In this document: positions 1 through 8,634 of the stretch, piece after piece
How the letters are laid out: the number at the start of each line of letters is the position of its first letter
Numbering within the stretch: position 1 is the stretch's first letter
Assembly: GCF_016428585.1 (NCBI RefSeq)
Contig: NZ_JAELVR010000003.1
Span: forward strand, 186,001-250,000
Source of the DNA: Sedimentitalea arenosa
GTDB taxonomy: Bacteria; Pseudomonadota; Alphaproteobacteria; Rhodobacterales; Rhodobacteraceae
Direction of reading: 5' to 3'
DNA length: 64,000 nucleotides
Notes under the pieces: model-generated
Databases searched by the model: none
Seen by the model: only the letters and a program-made list of their open reading frames with translations
What the model was told of the DNA's origin: nothing
Translations under genes and position numbers: made by a program

Positions 1-896
1 CTGCCGCGCCGGTCGGGGAGCGTGCCGTCGTCCAGCACGGTGACGCCGGGGGCGGCGATGCGCTGGCCCATCAGCCCGGCGAAGGCGCTGGCGCCCTTGC
101 GGTTGAAATCGCCCTCGAGCCCGTGGCCGATCGCCTCGTGCAGCAGGATGCCGGGCCAGCCGGGGCCGAGCGCGACCTCCATCACCCCGGCGGGCGCGGG
201 CACGGCGTCGAGATTGACCAGCGCGATGCGCAGGGCCTCGCGCGCCTTGGCCTGCCAGTCCGCGGGCGCGATCAGCCCGTCGAGCCCGACCCGGCCGCCG
301 CCGCCGGCGCTGCCGCTTTCGCGCCGCCCGTCCTGTTCGACGATCACCGAGACGTTGACGCGGGTCATCGGGCGGACGTCGCGCACCTGAACGCCGTCGG
401 GGCGCAGGATCTCGACCTCCTGCAGCGAGGCGGCGAGCGTGGCCGAGACCTGCACCACGCGCGGATCGAGATCGCGGGCGAAGGCGTCGATCTCGCGCAG
501 GGTGTCGATCTTGACGGGGAAGGGCTGCCCGGCGATCGGGTCGGCATCGGTGTAGAGCTGCCGGTTGGTGGGGTGCGGCGCGTCGGCCAGGGTGCCGCCG
601 CCGTCGCCGACCGCGAGGCGCGCGGTTTCGCCGGCGCGTTTCAGCGCGGCGATGCTGAGATCGGTGGAATGGCCGTAGCCCGAGACCTCGCCGTTGACCG
701 CGCGCAGCCCGAAGCCCTCGGAGGCGTCGTAGCTGGCGGTGCGCAGCCGCCCGTCATCGAAGACCAGCGCCTCGGAGCGGCGGCGTTCGACGAAGATCTC
801 GCCGTCCTCGGCCCCCGCGGTCGCGTCGCGCAGCACGCGCAGGGCTTCGTCGCGCGGCAGGCTGGTCTCGAAGGGGCGGAAGGGGGGCTGGGTCAT
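1..896 (-). CDS. tldD: TldD-type metalloprotease (3' end outside the window)
   Basis: TldD/PmbA-family zinc metalloprotease, normally working with TldE (PmbA) on peptide maturation or unfolded peptides in the cytoplasm. About 298 N-terminal codons are present and the reading frame runs open off the left edge. The translated 3'-most part carries HEAIGHGLEGD, the TldD HExxxH zinc motif, which separates it from PmbA (which lacks it). The start ATG (reverse strand, 894-896) opens MTQPPFRPFETSL, as is usual for roseobacter TldD. It is divergent from the cta operon across 191 bp; a perfect FNR-type box lies only 20-33 nt upstream of this start, where it could block a promoter. Partial only because of the window edge; no frameshift seen. 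Confidence 0.93.
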   Translation of the reverse strand, partial: MTQPPFRPFETSLPRDEALRVLRDATAGAEDGEIFVERRRSEALVFDDGRLRTASYDASEGFGLRAVNGEVSGYGHSTDLSIAALKRAGETARLAVGDGGGTLADAPHPTNRQLYTDADPIAGQPFPVKIDTLREIDAFARDLDPRVVQVSATLAASLQEVEILRPDGVQVRDVRPMTRVNVSVIVEQDGRRESGSAGGGGRVGLDGLIAPADWQAKAREALRIALVNLDAVPAPAGVMEVALGPGWPGILLHEAIGHGLEGDFNRKGASAFAGLMGQRIAAPGVTVLDDGTLPDRRG

Positions 897-915
897 GGTC
901 GGGGAACCTCGGAAT

Positions 916-929
916 TTGATCTGAATCAA
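916..929. promoter_or_regulatory. FNR/FnrL-type box between tldD and the cta operon
   Basis: The sequence TTGAT-CTGA-ATCAA is a perfect 5-4-5 match to the FNR/FnrL consensus TTGATNNNNATCAA. It is 20 nt upstream of tldD and 158 nt upstream of ctaC. Its closeness to tldD suggests overlap with that promoter; for the cta operon it could be an upstream repressor or activator site. Site seen directly; regulator inferred. Confidence 0.7.
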
Positions 930-1087
930 GAAAAGCGTCCGTTTGCCGCAATCAGGCATCTTTATCTGTCCGCTGGAATATGGTTTTTAGCCACAGCAAA
1001 GACAACGGGGCAGGTGCGGCCGCGTGCCAAGCGGCGCGACCCTGACGACCACAGACAGAACAGAAGATCAACCGATCGGGACATGAC

Positions 1088-1927
1088 ATGAAGAACGCAA
1101 TCACGCTTTCCGGGGTGTTCACCGCCCTTTCCGCGCTTCCGGCGCTCGCCCAGGACGGGCTCGAGATCGTCGGCAGACCGGTCGACGGAGCGACGGGCTT
1201 TCAGCCGGCGGCATCCGAACTGGCGCGCGACCTGCAGTCGCTGGACTGGCTGATTCTGGTCATCATCACCGCGATCTGCGTGTTCGTGACCTTCCTGCTG
1301 GCCTATGCGGCGGTGCGGTTCAACCGCCGCACCAACGCGACGCCGGCCAAGTTCACCCACAATTCGCCGCTGGAAGTGGCCTGGACGGTGATCCCGATCG
1401 TGATCCTGGTCTTCATCGGCGCGTTCAGCCTGCCGGTGCTGTTCAAGCAGCAGGAGATCCCCGAGGCGGACATCACCATCAAGGTGACGGGCTACCAGTG
1501 GTACTGGGGCTATGAATATGTCGACCACGAGTTCGGCTTCGAGAGCTTCATGCTGGCGAAGGAGGACCTTGCGGAATACGGTTATGGCGAGGACGAGTAC
1601 CTGCTGGCGACCGACACCGCCGTCGTGGTGCCCGTGGGCAAGACCGTGGTCATGCAGGTGACCGGCGCGGACGTGATCCACAGCTGGACCATCCCCTCCT
1701 TCGGCGTCAAGCAGGACGCGGTGCCGGGCCGCCTGGCCGAGCTGTGGTTCGCCGCCGAGAAGGAAGGCATCTATTTCGGCCAGTGTTCGGAGCTGTGCGG
1801 CAAGGACCACGCCTACATGCCGATCACCGTCAAGGTGGTGAGCGAAGAGGCCTATGCCGAGTGGCTGGACGGTGCGATCGAGGAATACGCCGGCAAGCCG
1901 CGCGACCTGACCGTCGCGTCGAACTGA
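1088..1927 (+). CDS. ctaC: Cytochrome c oxidase subunit II
   Basis: Subunit II of the aa3-type oxidase: it accepts electrons from cytochrome c at the binuclear CuA centre and passes them to subunit I. 279 aa: signal peptide about 1-21, two membrane helices about 53-75 and 96-118, then a periplasmic cupredoxin domain. CuA ligands are all present: H198, C233, E235, C237, H241, M244, in the CSELCGKDH block. The aromatic [10 protein letters not shown] electron-entry segment is at about 135-144. First gene of a ctaC-ctaB-orf-ctaG-ctaE-SURF1 operon like the cta locus of Paracoccus and Rhodobacter; subunit I (ctaD) is not in the window, which is normal for this group. A 7-bp GC hairpin (1946-1965) follows the gene. 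Confidence 0.97.
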   Translation: MKNAITLSGVFTALSALPALAQDGLEIVGRPVDGATGFQPAASELARDLQSLDWLILVIITAICVFVTFLLAYAAVRFNRRTNATPAKFTHNSPLEVAWTVIPIVILVFIGAFSLPVLFKQQEIPEADITIKVTGYQWYWGYEYVDHEFGFESFMLAKEDLAEYGYGEDEYLLATDTAVVVPVGKTVVMQVTGADVIHSWTIPSFGVKQDAVPGRLAELWFAAEKEGIYFGQCSELCGKDHAYMPITVKVVSEEAYAEWLDGAIEEYAGKPRDLTVASN

Positions 1928-1945
1928 ACCGGGATGAAGGTGGCC

Positions 1946-1965
1946 GGCCGGGCGACCTCCCGGCC
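1946..1965 (+). other. GC-rich hairpin between ctaC and ctaB
   Basis: GGCCGGG (1946-1952) pairs with CCCGGCC (1959-1965) across a 6-nt loop. No T-tract follows, so full termination is unlikely. It could stabilise the ctaC message or attenuate read-through, giving more subunit II than assembly factor; that role is inference. Confidence 0.45.
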
Positions 1966-1982
1966 CGTGCGGGGGTGACGCG

Positions 1983-2936
1983 ATGAGCGATATCGGTTTC
2001 AACACCACGGCGACGGCGACGGCGCGCGAGGACGAGGCGCAGTTCGGCGACTTCTTCGCGCTGCTCAAGCCGCGCGTGATGTCGCTGGTGGTGTTCACCG
2101 CCTTCGTCGGCCTGCTGGCCGCGCCGGTGCCGGTGCATCCGTTCGTCGGCTTCTGCGCGATCCTGTTCATCGCCATCGGCGGCGGGGCCTCGGGCGCGCT
2201 GAACATGTGGTGGGACGCGGATATCGACCGGGTGATGAAGCGCACGCGCAAGCGGCCGATCCCGGCGGGCAAGGTGTCGGGGCAGGACGCGCTGGCGCTG
2301 GGCCTGGCGCTGTCGGGCCTGTCGGTGATCATGCTGACGCTCGCCACCAACCTGATGGCCGGCGCGATGCTGGCTTTCACCATCTTCTTCTACGTGGTGA
2401 TCTATTCCATGTGGCTGAAGCGCACGACGCCGCAGAACATCGTCATCGGCGGCGCGGCGGGCGCCTTCCCGCCGGTGATCGGCTGGCTGGCGGCGACCGG
2501 CAGCATGGCGGTGGAGCCGTGGCTGATGTTCGCGCTGATCTTCATGTGGACGCCGCCGCATTTCTGGGCGCTCTGCCTGTTCATGCGCAACGACTATGAC
2601 AACGCGCAGGTGCCGATGCTGACCGTGACGCACGGGCGGCGGGCCACACGGGTGCATATCCTGGTCTATACCGTCCTGCTGGCGGTGCTTGCGGTGGCTG
2701 CGGCCTTCACCGGGATCGGCGGGCCGATCTACCTGACGGTGTCGGTGGTTCTGAACGCGCTGTTCCTGCGCGGTGCGGTGCGGATCTGGCGGCGCGACGA
2801 GGAGATGGCCGAGGCCGACAATTTCCTGGTCGAGCGCAAGTTCTTCAAGCTGTCGCTGCTCTACCTGTTCCTGCATTTCGGCGCGATCCTGGCCGAGGCC
2901 GTGCTGCGGCCCTGGGGCCTGGGGGGCTGGGGATGA
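1983..2936 (+). CDS. ctaB: Haem O synthase (protohaem IX farnesyltransferase)
   Basis: UbiA-superfamily membrane prenyltransferase that adds farnesyl to haem b to make haem O, the precursor of haem A for the aa3 oxidase. 317 aa, about nine transmembrane segments. The first Asp-rich prenyl-diphosphate motif is N74-xxx-D78-xxx-D82 within the DADIDRVMKRT block, and the second conserved stretch TPQNIVIGGAAGAFPP follows at about 150. It starts 55 nt after ctaC and its stop overlaps the next ATG (ATGA), so the small downstream ORF is translationally coupled. Confidence 0.97.
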   Translation: MSDIGFNTTATATAREDEAQFGDFFALLKPRVMSLVVFTAFVGLLAAPVPVHPFVGFCAILFIAIGGGASGALNMWWDADIDRVMKRTRKRPIPAGKVSGQDALALGLALSGLSVIMLTLATNLMAGAMLAFTIFFYVVIYSMWLKRTTPQNIVIGGAAGAFPPVIGWLAATGSMAVEPWLMFALIFMWTPPHFWALCLFMRNDYDNAQVPMLTVTHGRRATRVHILVYTVLLAVLAVAAAFTGIGGPIYLTVSVVLNALFLRGAVRIWRRDEEMAEADNFLVERKFFKLSLLYLFLHFGAILAEAVLRPWGLGGWG

Positions 2937-3094
2937 GCATCAAGACCACGCACGAGTTGCACCAGCGCCGGTTCGGGCGCAACCTGGGGGTGGCGCTGGT
3001 TCTCGTCGGCTTCATCGCGGTGGTGTTCGGCCTGACGGTGGCCAAGGTGACGAGCGGCGATTTCGAGATGCCGCGAGCGGAGGAGATCAACTGA
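2933..3094 (+). CDS. Small single-helix membrane protein of the cta operon (53 aa)
   Basis: A 53-residue protein beginning MSIKTTHELHQRRFGRN, with one membrane helix at about 18-40 and an acidic C-terminus ending EEIN. ATGA overlaps join it to ctaB before (2933-2936) and ctaG after (3092-3096), so it is almost certainly translated. A small ORF sits at the same place between ctaB and ctaG in Paracoccus/Rhodobacter cta operons. A role in oxidase assembly, or as a small oxidase subunit, is inferred only from position. Too short for many automatic gene callers. Confidence 0.85.
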   Translation: MSIKTTHELHQRRFGRNLGVALVLVGFIAVVFGLTVAKVTSGDFEMPRAEEIN

Positions 3095-3669
3095 TGGCGT
3101 TGGACGGTCCCAAGAAGACGGTTGTGCAGACGGTGTCCGTGGTCCTGCTGATGGGCGGGCTGGCCTGGGCGTCGGTGCCGTTCTACGACTGGTTCTGCCG
3201 GGTCACCGGGTTCGGCGGCACCACCGGCGTGGAAACCGCCGGGTCGGACACGGTGCTGGACAAGACCATCAAGATCCGCTTCGACGCCTCGCTGGAACGC
3301 GACATGCCGTGGTCCTTCAAGCCGGTCGAGCGCACCATGGAGCTGAAGATCGGCGAGACCGGTCTGGCCTTCTATGAAGCCTACAACCCGACCGACGAGC
3401 CGGTGGCCGGGTCGGCCAGCTACAACGTCTTTCCCTACGAGGCGGGCGGGTTCTTCAACAAGATCGCCTGTTTCTGCTTCGAGGAGCAGGTTCTGATGCC
3501 GGGCGAGCGGGTGCAGATGCCCGTCACCTTCTTCGTCGACCCCGAGATCGTCGACGATCTGGACGCCAAATACGTGCACACGATCACGCTTTCCTACACT
3601 TTCCATCAAATCGATCTGCCCGAGAGCCATGCCGCGCTCGACACCGGTGCAGATACAAACACGAACTAA
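3094..3669 (+). CDS. ctaG: Cytochrome c oxidase assembly protein CtaG/Cox11
   Basis: Cox11-family copper chaperone that supplies CuB to subunit I of the oxidase. 191 aa: a short cytoplasmic N-terminus, one membrane anchor at about 10-30, then a periplasmic immunoglobulin-like domain. The copper-binding CFCF motif is present (C126, C128), with the additional conserved C35 after the anchor. The start is fixed by the ATGA overlap with the upstream 53-aa ORF. Fourth gene of the cta operon, just before ctaE. Confidence 0.96.
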   Translation: MALDGPKKTVVQTVSVVLLMGGLAWASVPFYDWFCRVTGFGGTTGVETAGSDTVLDKTIKIRFDASLERDMPWSFKPVERTMELKIGETGLAFYEAYNPTDEPVAGSASYNVFPYEAGGFFNKIACFCFEEQVLMPGERVQMPVTFFVDPEIVDDLDAKYVHTITLSYTFHQIDLPESHAALDTGADTNTN

Positions 3670-3693
3670 CGCCGAACGGTGAGGGACACTTAA

Positions 3694-4506
3694 ATGGCAC
3701 ATGCAAAAGACCACGATTACCATATTCTGAACCCCTCGATCTGGCCGCTCCTGGGGGCGCTCGGAGGTTTCGTCATGCTGGCGGGCGGCGTGCTGTGGAT
3801 GCACGGGATCACGCCCTATGTCTTCTGGATCGGCTTCGTCGGCGTGCTCTACGTCATGTTCGCGTGGTGGTCCGAAGTGGTGCACGAGAGCCGTGTCGGC
3901 GATCATACCCCGGTGGTGCGGATCGGCCTGCGCTATGGTTTCATCCTGTTCATCATGTCCGAGGTGATGTTCTTCGCGGCGTGGTTCTGGTCGTTCTTCA
4001 AGCACGCGATCTATCCGATGAACGAATATGTCGGCAGCGAATACGTGCCGCCCGAGATCTACCAGGTCGACGTGTTCCACCTGCCGCTGATCAACACCGT
4101 CGTGCTGCTGCTGTCGGGCTGTGCCGTCACCTGGGCGCACCATGCGCTGGTGCATGGCAACGTGCGCCGCGACCTGATCGCGGGCCTGGCGATCTCGATC
4201 GTGCTGGGTGTGCTGTTCACCGCGCTGCAGGCCTATGAATACATCCACCTGCTGCATGAGGGCTGGACCTTCGGCGAGGACAAGTTCTTCTCGAACTTCT
4301 ACATGGCGACCGGTTTCCACGGGTTCCACGTGATCATCGGGACGATCTTCCTGGCGGTCTGCCTGGTGCGGGCGATCCAGGGCGATTTCACCCCCGAGCA
4401 GCATGTCGGCTTCGAGGCCGCCGCCTGGTACTGGCACTTCGTCGATGTGGTCTGGCTGTTCCTGTTCTTCGCGGTCTATCTCTGGGGCACCTCCGGTCTC
4501 GGCTGA
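3694..4506 (+). CDS. ctaE: Cytochrome c oxidase subunit III
   Basis: Subunit III of the aa3 oxidase, a seven-helix membrane protein that stabilises the catalytic core and helps proton uptake. 270 aa, the usual bacterial length; starts [15 protein letters not shown], typical of alphaproteobacterial subunit III. The [11 protein letters not shown] segment near the C-terminus, with its conserved His/Asp/Trp, matches the family. A purine-rich ribosome binding site (GTGAGGGA) precedes the ATG. It follows ctaG by 24 nt. Confidence 0.97.
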   Translation: MAHAKDHDYHILNPSIWPLLGALGGFVMLAGGVLWMHGITPYVFWIGFVGVLYVMFAWWSEVVHESRVGDHTPVVRIGLRYGFILFIMSEVMFFAAWFWSFFKHAIYPMNEYVGSEYVPPEIYQVDVFHLPLINTVVLLLSGCAVTWAHHALVHGNVRRDLIAGLAISIVLGVLFTALQAYEYIHLLHEGWTFGEDKFFSNFYMATGFHGFHVIIGTIFLAVCLVRAIQGDFTPEQHVGFEAAAWYWHFVDVVWLFLFFAVYLWGTSGLG

Positions 4507-4602
4507 GTCCGGTTTGCGGTTGAACACGGGCCGACCGTCGGTCACAAGCGAGGCGCGCGGGTCATCCCGCGCGCCTTGGGCATTCACGGGGGCGCTCACG
4601 CC

Positions 4603-5280
4603 ATGCGCGGCATCTTCTTCTTGCTGATCGTCGGCCTTGTCGGGGGGGCGACGCTGGTTGGGCTCGGGGTCTGGCAGCTTCAGCGACTGGCGTGGAAGGA
4701 AGCGATCCTCGCCGATATCGACGCCCGCATCGGCGCCGCGCCGGTGCCGCTGCCGGCGGCGCCCGATCCGGTCGCCGACCGCTATCTGCCGGTCGAGGTG
4801 TCGGGCGAGATCGAACCGGGCGAGATCCAGGTGCTGGTGTCGATCAAGCGGGTGGGGCCGGGGCTGCGCATCATCGCGCCCTTCACCACCGAGGACGGCC
4901 GCCGCATCCTGCTGGATCGCGGGTTCGTCGAGATCCCCGAAAAGGAGACCGAGCGGCTGCTGGGCCCGATGACGGTGACGGGCAACCTGCACTGGCCGCA
5001 GGAGACGGATTCCTTCACGCCCGAGCCGGACCCGGTGAGCGACACCTGGTTCGCGCGCGACGTGCCGATGATGGCGGCCAGCCTGCAGACCGAGCCGGTG
5101 CTGCTGGTCGCGCGCTCGCGCACCGGGCCCGGCATCCGGCCGCTGCCGGTGGATTCCGCCGCCGTGCCCAACGATCACCTGCAATATGCAATCACCTGGT
5201 TCTCGCTGGCCCTGATCTGGGCCGGGATGACCGTCTATTTCCTCTGGCGCGGTCGCGCCGGGGCCGAGCGCGAGAGTTGA
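4603..5280 (+). CDS. SURF1-family oxidase assembly protein
   Basis: SURF1 (Shy1) homologue that helps insert haem A into subunit I of aa3 oxidase. 225 aa: an N-terminal membrane helix at about 4-22 containing GVWQLQRL, the family's N-terminal signature; a periplasmic central domain; and a second helix near the C-terminus (ITWFSLALIWAGMTVYFLW). The ATG at 4603 is preferred over the in-frame TTG at 4576 because the protein then opens directly with the membrane helix. Last gene of the cta operon, 96 nt after ctaE; thrC follows after 5 nt and may be co-transcribed. Confidence 0.92.
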   Translation: MRGIFFLLIVGLVGGATLVGLGVWQLQRLAWKEAILADIDARIGAAPVPLPAAPDPVADRYLPVEVSGEIEPGEIQVLVSIKRVGPGLRIIAPFTTEDGRRILLDRGFVEIPEKETERLLGPMTVTGNLHWPQETDSFTPEPDPVSDTWFARDVPMMAASLQTEPVLLVARSRTGPGIRPLPVDSAAVPNDHLQYAITWFSLALIWAGMTVYFLWRGRAGAERES

Positions 5281-5285
5281 CTGAG

Positions 5286-6674
5286 ATGAGATACGTGTCC
5301 ACGCGGGGCGCCGCCCCCGAGCTCGATTTCGAGGAAACGATGCTGACCGGGCTGGCGCGCGACGGCGGGCTCTACGTGCCGGCCGAGGTGCCGCGGATGA
5401 GTGCGGCGGAGATCGCCGCCCTCGCCGGGCAGAGCTACGAGGAGACCGCCTTTGCGGTGATGCGGCCCTTCGTGGGCGACACGTTCACGGAGGCGGAGTT
5501 CCGCGCCATCATCGCGCGTGCCTACGAGGGCTTTGGCCATGCGGCGCGCGCGCCGCTGGTGCAGCTGGCGCCGAACCATTTCCTGCTGGAGCTGTTTCAC
5601 GGCCCGACGCTGGCGTTCAAGGATTTCGCCATGCAGCTGATCGGGCAGATGTTCCAGACGGCACTTGCGCGGCGGGGCGACCGGGTGACGATCGTGGGCG
5701 CGACCAGCGGCGACACGGGAAGCGCCGCCATCGAGGCGTTCCGGGGGCTCGACAATGTCGACGTGTTCATCCTGTTCCCGCACGGCCGGGTCAGCGAGGT
5801 GCAGCGCCGGCAGATGACCACGCCGACGGAGTCCAACGTGCACGCGCTGGCGGTGGATGGCGATTTCGACGATTGCCAGGCGGCGCTGAAGGACATGTTC
5901 AACGATTTCGACTTCCGCGACGGGGTGAAGCTGGCCGGGGTCAACAGCATCAACTGGGCGCGGGTGCTGGCGCAGGTGGTCTATTACTTCAGCGCCGCCG
6001 TCAGCCTCGGCGCGCCGCAGCGGCTGGTGAGCTTCACCGTGCCGACGGGCAATTTCGGCGATATTTTTGCCGGCTATATCGCCAAGCGAATGGGGCTGCC
6101 GATCGACCGGCTGGTGGTCGCCACCAACCAGAACGACATCCTGCATCGCTGCCTGAGCGGGCAGGGCTATCACAAGGGCAGCGTGCATCCCTCGATCAGC
6201 CCGTCGATGGACATCCAGGTCAGCTCCAACTTCGAACGCGCGCTGTTTGACGCCTATGGGCGGGACGGCGCGGCGGTGGCGCAGCTGATGGACGAGCTGA
6301 AAGCCGGCGGGTTCGACGTGTCGCAGGGCGCGATGGAATACCTGCGCGAGCAGTTCGCCTCGGGGCGGGCCTCGGAAGAGGAAACGCTGGCGACGATCAC
6401 CAGGACGCTCGCGACCAGCGGCGAGCTGCTCTGCCCGCATTCGGCCGTGGGCGTGAAGGTGGCCGAGGAGCAGCGCGTGGCGTCCGTGCCGATGATCACG
6501 CTGGCCACCGCGCATCCGGCCAAGTTTCCGGCCGCGGTCGAACAGGCCAGCGGTGTGCATCCGCCTCTTCCCCCGCGCATGTCCGACCTGTATGACAGGC
6601 CGGAACGGGTGCACCGGATCGCCAACGACCTGGGCGCCATGAAAGATTTCATCAAGGGACATATCGCCACGTGA
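5286..6674 (+). CDS. thrC: Threonine synthase
   Basis: PLP enzyme converting O-phospho-L-homoserine to L-threonine, the last step of threonine synthesis. 462 aa, usual for the class II enzyme of proteobacteria. The N-terminal YVSTRG motif and the PLP-lysine segment LAFKDFAMQ (K112) are present, as is the SGDTGSAA phosphate-binding loop at about 140. It starts 5 nt after SURF1 and its stop overlaps the GTG start of the M16 peptidase (GTGA), so the two are translationally coupled. Confidence 0.97.
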   Translation: MRYVSTRGAAPELDFEETMLTGLARDGGLYVPAEVPRMSAAEIAALAGQSYEETAFAVMRPFVGDTFTEAEFRAIIARAYEGFGHAARAPLVQLAPNHFLLELFHGPTLAFKDFAMQLIGQMFQTALARRGDRVTIVGATSGDTGSAAIEAFRGLDNVDVFILFPHGRVSEVQRRQMTTPTESNVHALAVDGDFDDCQAALKDMFNDFDFRDGVKLAGVNSINWARVLAQVVYYFSAAVSLGAPQRLVSFTVPTGNFGDIFAGYIAKRMGLPIDRLVVATNQNDILHRCLSGQGYHKGSVHPSISPSMDIQVSSNFERALFDAYGRDGAAVAQLMDELKAGGFDVSQGAMEYLREQFASGRASEEETLATITRTLATSGELLCPHSAVGVKVAEEQRVASVPMITLATAHPAKFPAAVEQASGVHPPLPPRMSDLYDRPERVHRIANDLGAMKDFIKGHIAT

Positions 6675-7933
6675 CCGTCAGACAGCACACCCTGGCCAAC
6701 GGCTTTCGCATCGTCACCGAACACATGCCGGGGCTGAAGTCGGCCTCGATCGGGATCTGGATCACCGCCGGGGGCCGGCACGAGCGGCTGGAACAGAACG
6801 GCATCGCGCATTTCCTCGAACACATGGCGTTCAAGGGCACCGAGCGGCGCACCGCGTTGCAGATCGCCGAGGCGATCGAGGATGTGGGCGGCTACGTCAA
6901 TGCCTATACCAGCCGCGAGGTCACGGCCTATTACGCGCGGGTGCTGGAAAATGACGTGCCGCTGGCGCTGGACGTGATCGGCGACATCGTCCTGAACCCG
7001 GTGTTCGATCCGGACGAGATCGAGGTCGAGCGCGGGGTGATCCTGCAGGAGATCGGGCAGGCGAACGACACCCCGGACGACATCATCTTTGACTGGCTGC
7101 AGGAAGACAGCTATCGCGATCAGCCGTTGGGGCGCACCATCCTGGGGCCGAGCGAGCGGGTCAGGGCGTTTTCGCGCGAGGACCTAGCGGGGTTCGTGTC
7201 GGAACATTACGGCCCCGGCCAGATGATCCTGTCCGCCGCCGGCGCGGTCGATCACGACGCGCTGGTGCGCACGGCGGAGGAGCTGTTCGGCCATCTCGCG
7301 CCGACGCCGGCGCAGGTGCCCGATGTCGCGCGCTTCACCGGTGGCGAGACGCGCCGCCTGAAGGAGCTGGAGCAGGCGCATTTCGCGCTGGCCTTCGAGA
7401 GCCCGGGATACCGGGACGACGCGATCTACACGGCGCAGATCTATTCCAGCGCGCTGGGCGGGGGCATGTCCTCGCGGCTGTTCCAGGAAATCCGCGAGAA
7501 CCGCGGCCTGTGCTACACGATCTTCGCGCAGACCGGTGCCTATGCGGATACCGGCACCACGACGATCTATGCCGGCACCAGCGCCGAGCAGATCGGCGAC
7601 CTGGCGCGGATCACCTTCGACGAGATGAAGCGCGCCGCCGAGGACATGAGCCCGGCCGAGGTCGCCCGCGCCCGCGCCCAGATGAAGGCGGGGCTGCTGA
7701 TGGGGCTGGAGAGCCCGTCCAACCGGGCCGAGCGGCTGGCGCGCCTGGTGCAGATCTGGGACGTGGTGCCGCCGCTGGAGGATACCATCGCGCGCATCGA
7801 CGCGGTGACCACCGGCGACGTGCGCGACTTTGCCGAGACCGTCGCCACGACCGCGCCGGCGGCGCTGGCGCTTTACGGGCCGATCGACGCGGCCCCGACC
7901 CTCGCGGCCCTTCAGGACCGGCGCGCCGCGTGA
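6671..7933 (+). CDS. M16 family zinc peptidase (processing-peptidase beta-like)
   Basis: Single-chain M16B peptidase of the mitochondrial-processing-peptidase-beta / YmxG type. 420 aa; inverted zinc motif HFLEH (H47, E50, H51), so catalytically competent by motif. GTG start overlapping the thrC stop; MTVRQHTLANGFRIV is the usual family N-terminus. thrC followed by this peptidase is a common roseobacter arrangement. Physiological substrate unknown; a cytoplasmic location is expected because no signal peptide is visible. Confidence 0.93.
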   Translation: MTVRQHTLANGFRIVTEHMPGLKSASIGIWITAGGRHERLEQNGIAHFLEHMAFKGTERRTALQIAEAIEDVGGYVNAYTSREVTAYYARVLENDVPLALDVIGDIVLNPVFDPDEIEVERGVILQEIGQANDTPDDIIFDWLQEDSYRDQPLGRTILGPSERVRAFSREDLAGFVSEHYGPGQMILSAAGAVDHDALVRTAEELFGHLAPTPAQVPDVARFTGGETRRLKELEQAHFALAFESPGYRDDAIYTAQIYSSALGGGMSSRLFQEIRENRGLCYTIFAQTGAYADTGTTTIYAGTSAEQIGDLARITFDEMKRAAEDMSPAEVARARAQMKAGLLMGLESPSNRAERLARLVQIWDVVPPLEDTIARIDAVTTGDVRDFAETVATTAPAALALYGPIDAAPTLAALQDRRAA

Positions 7934-7943
7934 GTCCGCCGTG

Positions 7944-8528
7944 ATGCTTCTGGCGAAACGGAAACTGAGGATCGAGACCGAGCGGCTGAGCCTGCGTCCG
8001 CCGACCCATTCGGATTTCCGCGCCTGGTCGGCCCTGCGCGAGAGCAGCCGCGACTTCCTGAGCCCCTGGGAGCCGAGCTGGGCCGAGGATCACCTGAGCC
8101 GCAAGGCCTTTACCAACCGGGTCTATTGGGCGCAGCGGTCGATCGGCAACGGATCGGCGGTGCCGCTGTTCCTGATGCGGCGCGCCGACCAGGAACTGGT
8201 GGGCGCGATCACGCTGGACAACATACGGCGCGGCCCGGCGCAGGCGGGTACGCTGGGCTACTGGACCGGGCAGCCCTTCGCGCGGCAGGGATACATGCGC
8301 GAGGCGATCGGGGCGGTGGTGCATCACGCGTTTTCGCAGCTGGACCTGAGCCGGATCGAGGCCGCCTGCCTGCCGGAGAATGCCGCCTCGCGCGGGTTGC
8401 TGGAGCGGTCCGGCTTCAAATACGAGGGCGTGGCGCAATCCTATCTGCAGATCGCCGGGCGCTGGCGCACCCATGTTCTTTATGCCGCGCTGCGCAGCGA
8501 CCGGCGCGGAAAGACCGCCGTCGGATAG
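7944..8528 (+). CDS. RimJ-type GNAT N-acetyltransferase
   Basis: GNAT acetyltransferase of the RimJ/RimL group, which acetylates protein N-termini such as that of ribosomal protein S5. 194 aa: starts MLLAKRKLRIETERLSLRPP, with the acetyl-CoA loop near GQPFARQGYM (about 110-120) and the C-terminal SGFKYEG block. The ATG at 7944 is 10 nt after the peptidase stop. The substrate cannot be assigned from sequence. Confidence 0.88.
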   Translation: MLLAKRKLRIETERLSLRPPTHSDFRAWSALRESSRDFLSPWEPSWAEDHLSRKAFTNRVYWAQRSIGNGSAVPLFLMRRADQELVGAITLDNIRRGPAQAGTLGYWTGQPFARQGYMREAIGAVVHHAFSQLDLSRIEAACLPENAASRGLLERSGFKYEGVAQSYLQIAGRWRTHVLYAALRSDRRGKTAVG

Positions 8529-8599
8529 CGAAACCGCCCGCGCCTGCGGCGCTGCCGCGCGTGCCGGAGCATTTTCCATCACGAAGACGCGGAAACGGG

Positions 8600-8627
8600 C
8601 TGACTTTTCGCCGGCGTGGTCTACACT
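8600..8627 (+). promoter_or_regulatory. Leaderless-type promoter of the MBL-fold gene
   Basis: CTGACT (8600-8605), a 16-bp spacer and TACACT (8622-8627) place the predicted transcription start at 8634, one base before the ATG. No Shine-Dalgarno sequence is visible (CTTTTCGCC precedes the ATG). Prediction from hexamer match only. Confidence 0.4.
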
Positions 8628-8634
8628 TTTCGCC

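Noticed and set aside
2845-5184. Long antisense open frame across ctaG-ctaE-SURF1
   Set aside because: Shadow of certain oxidase genes.
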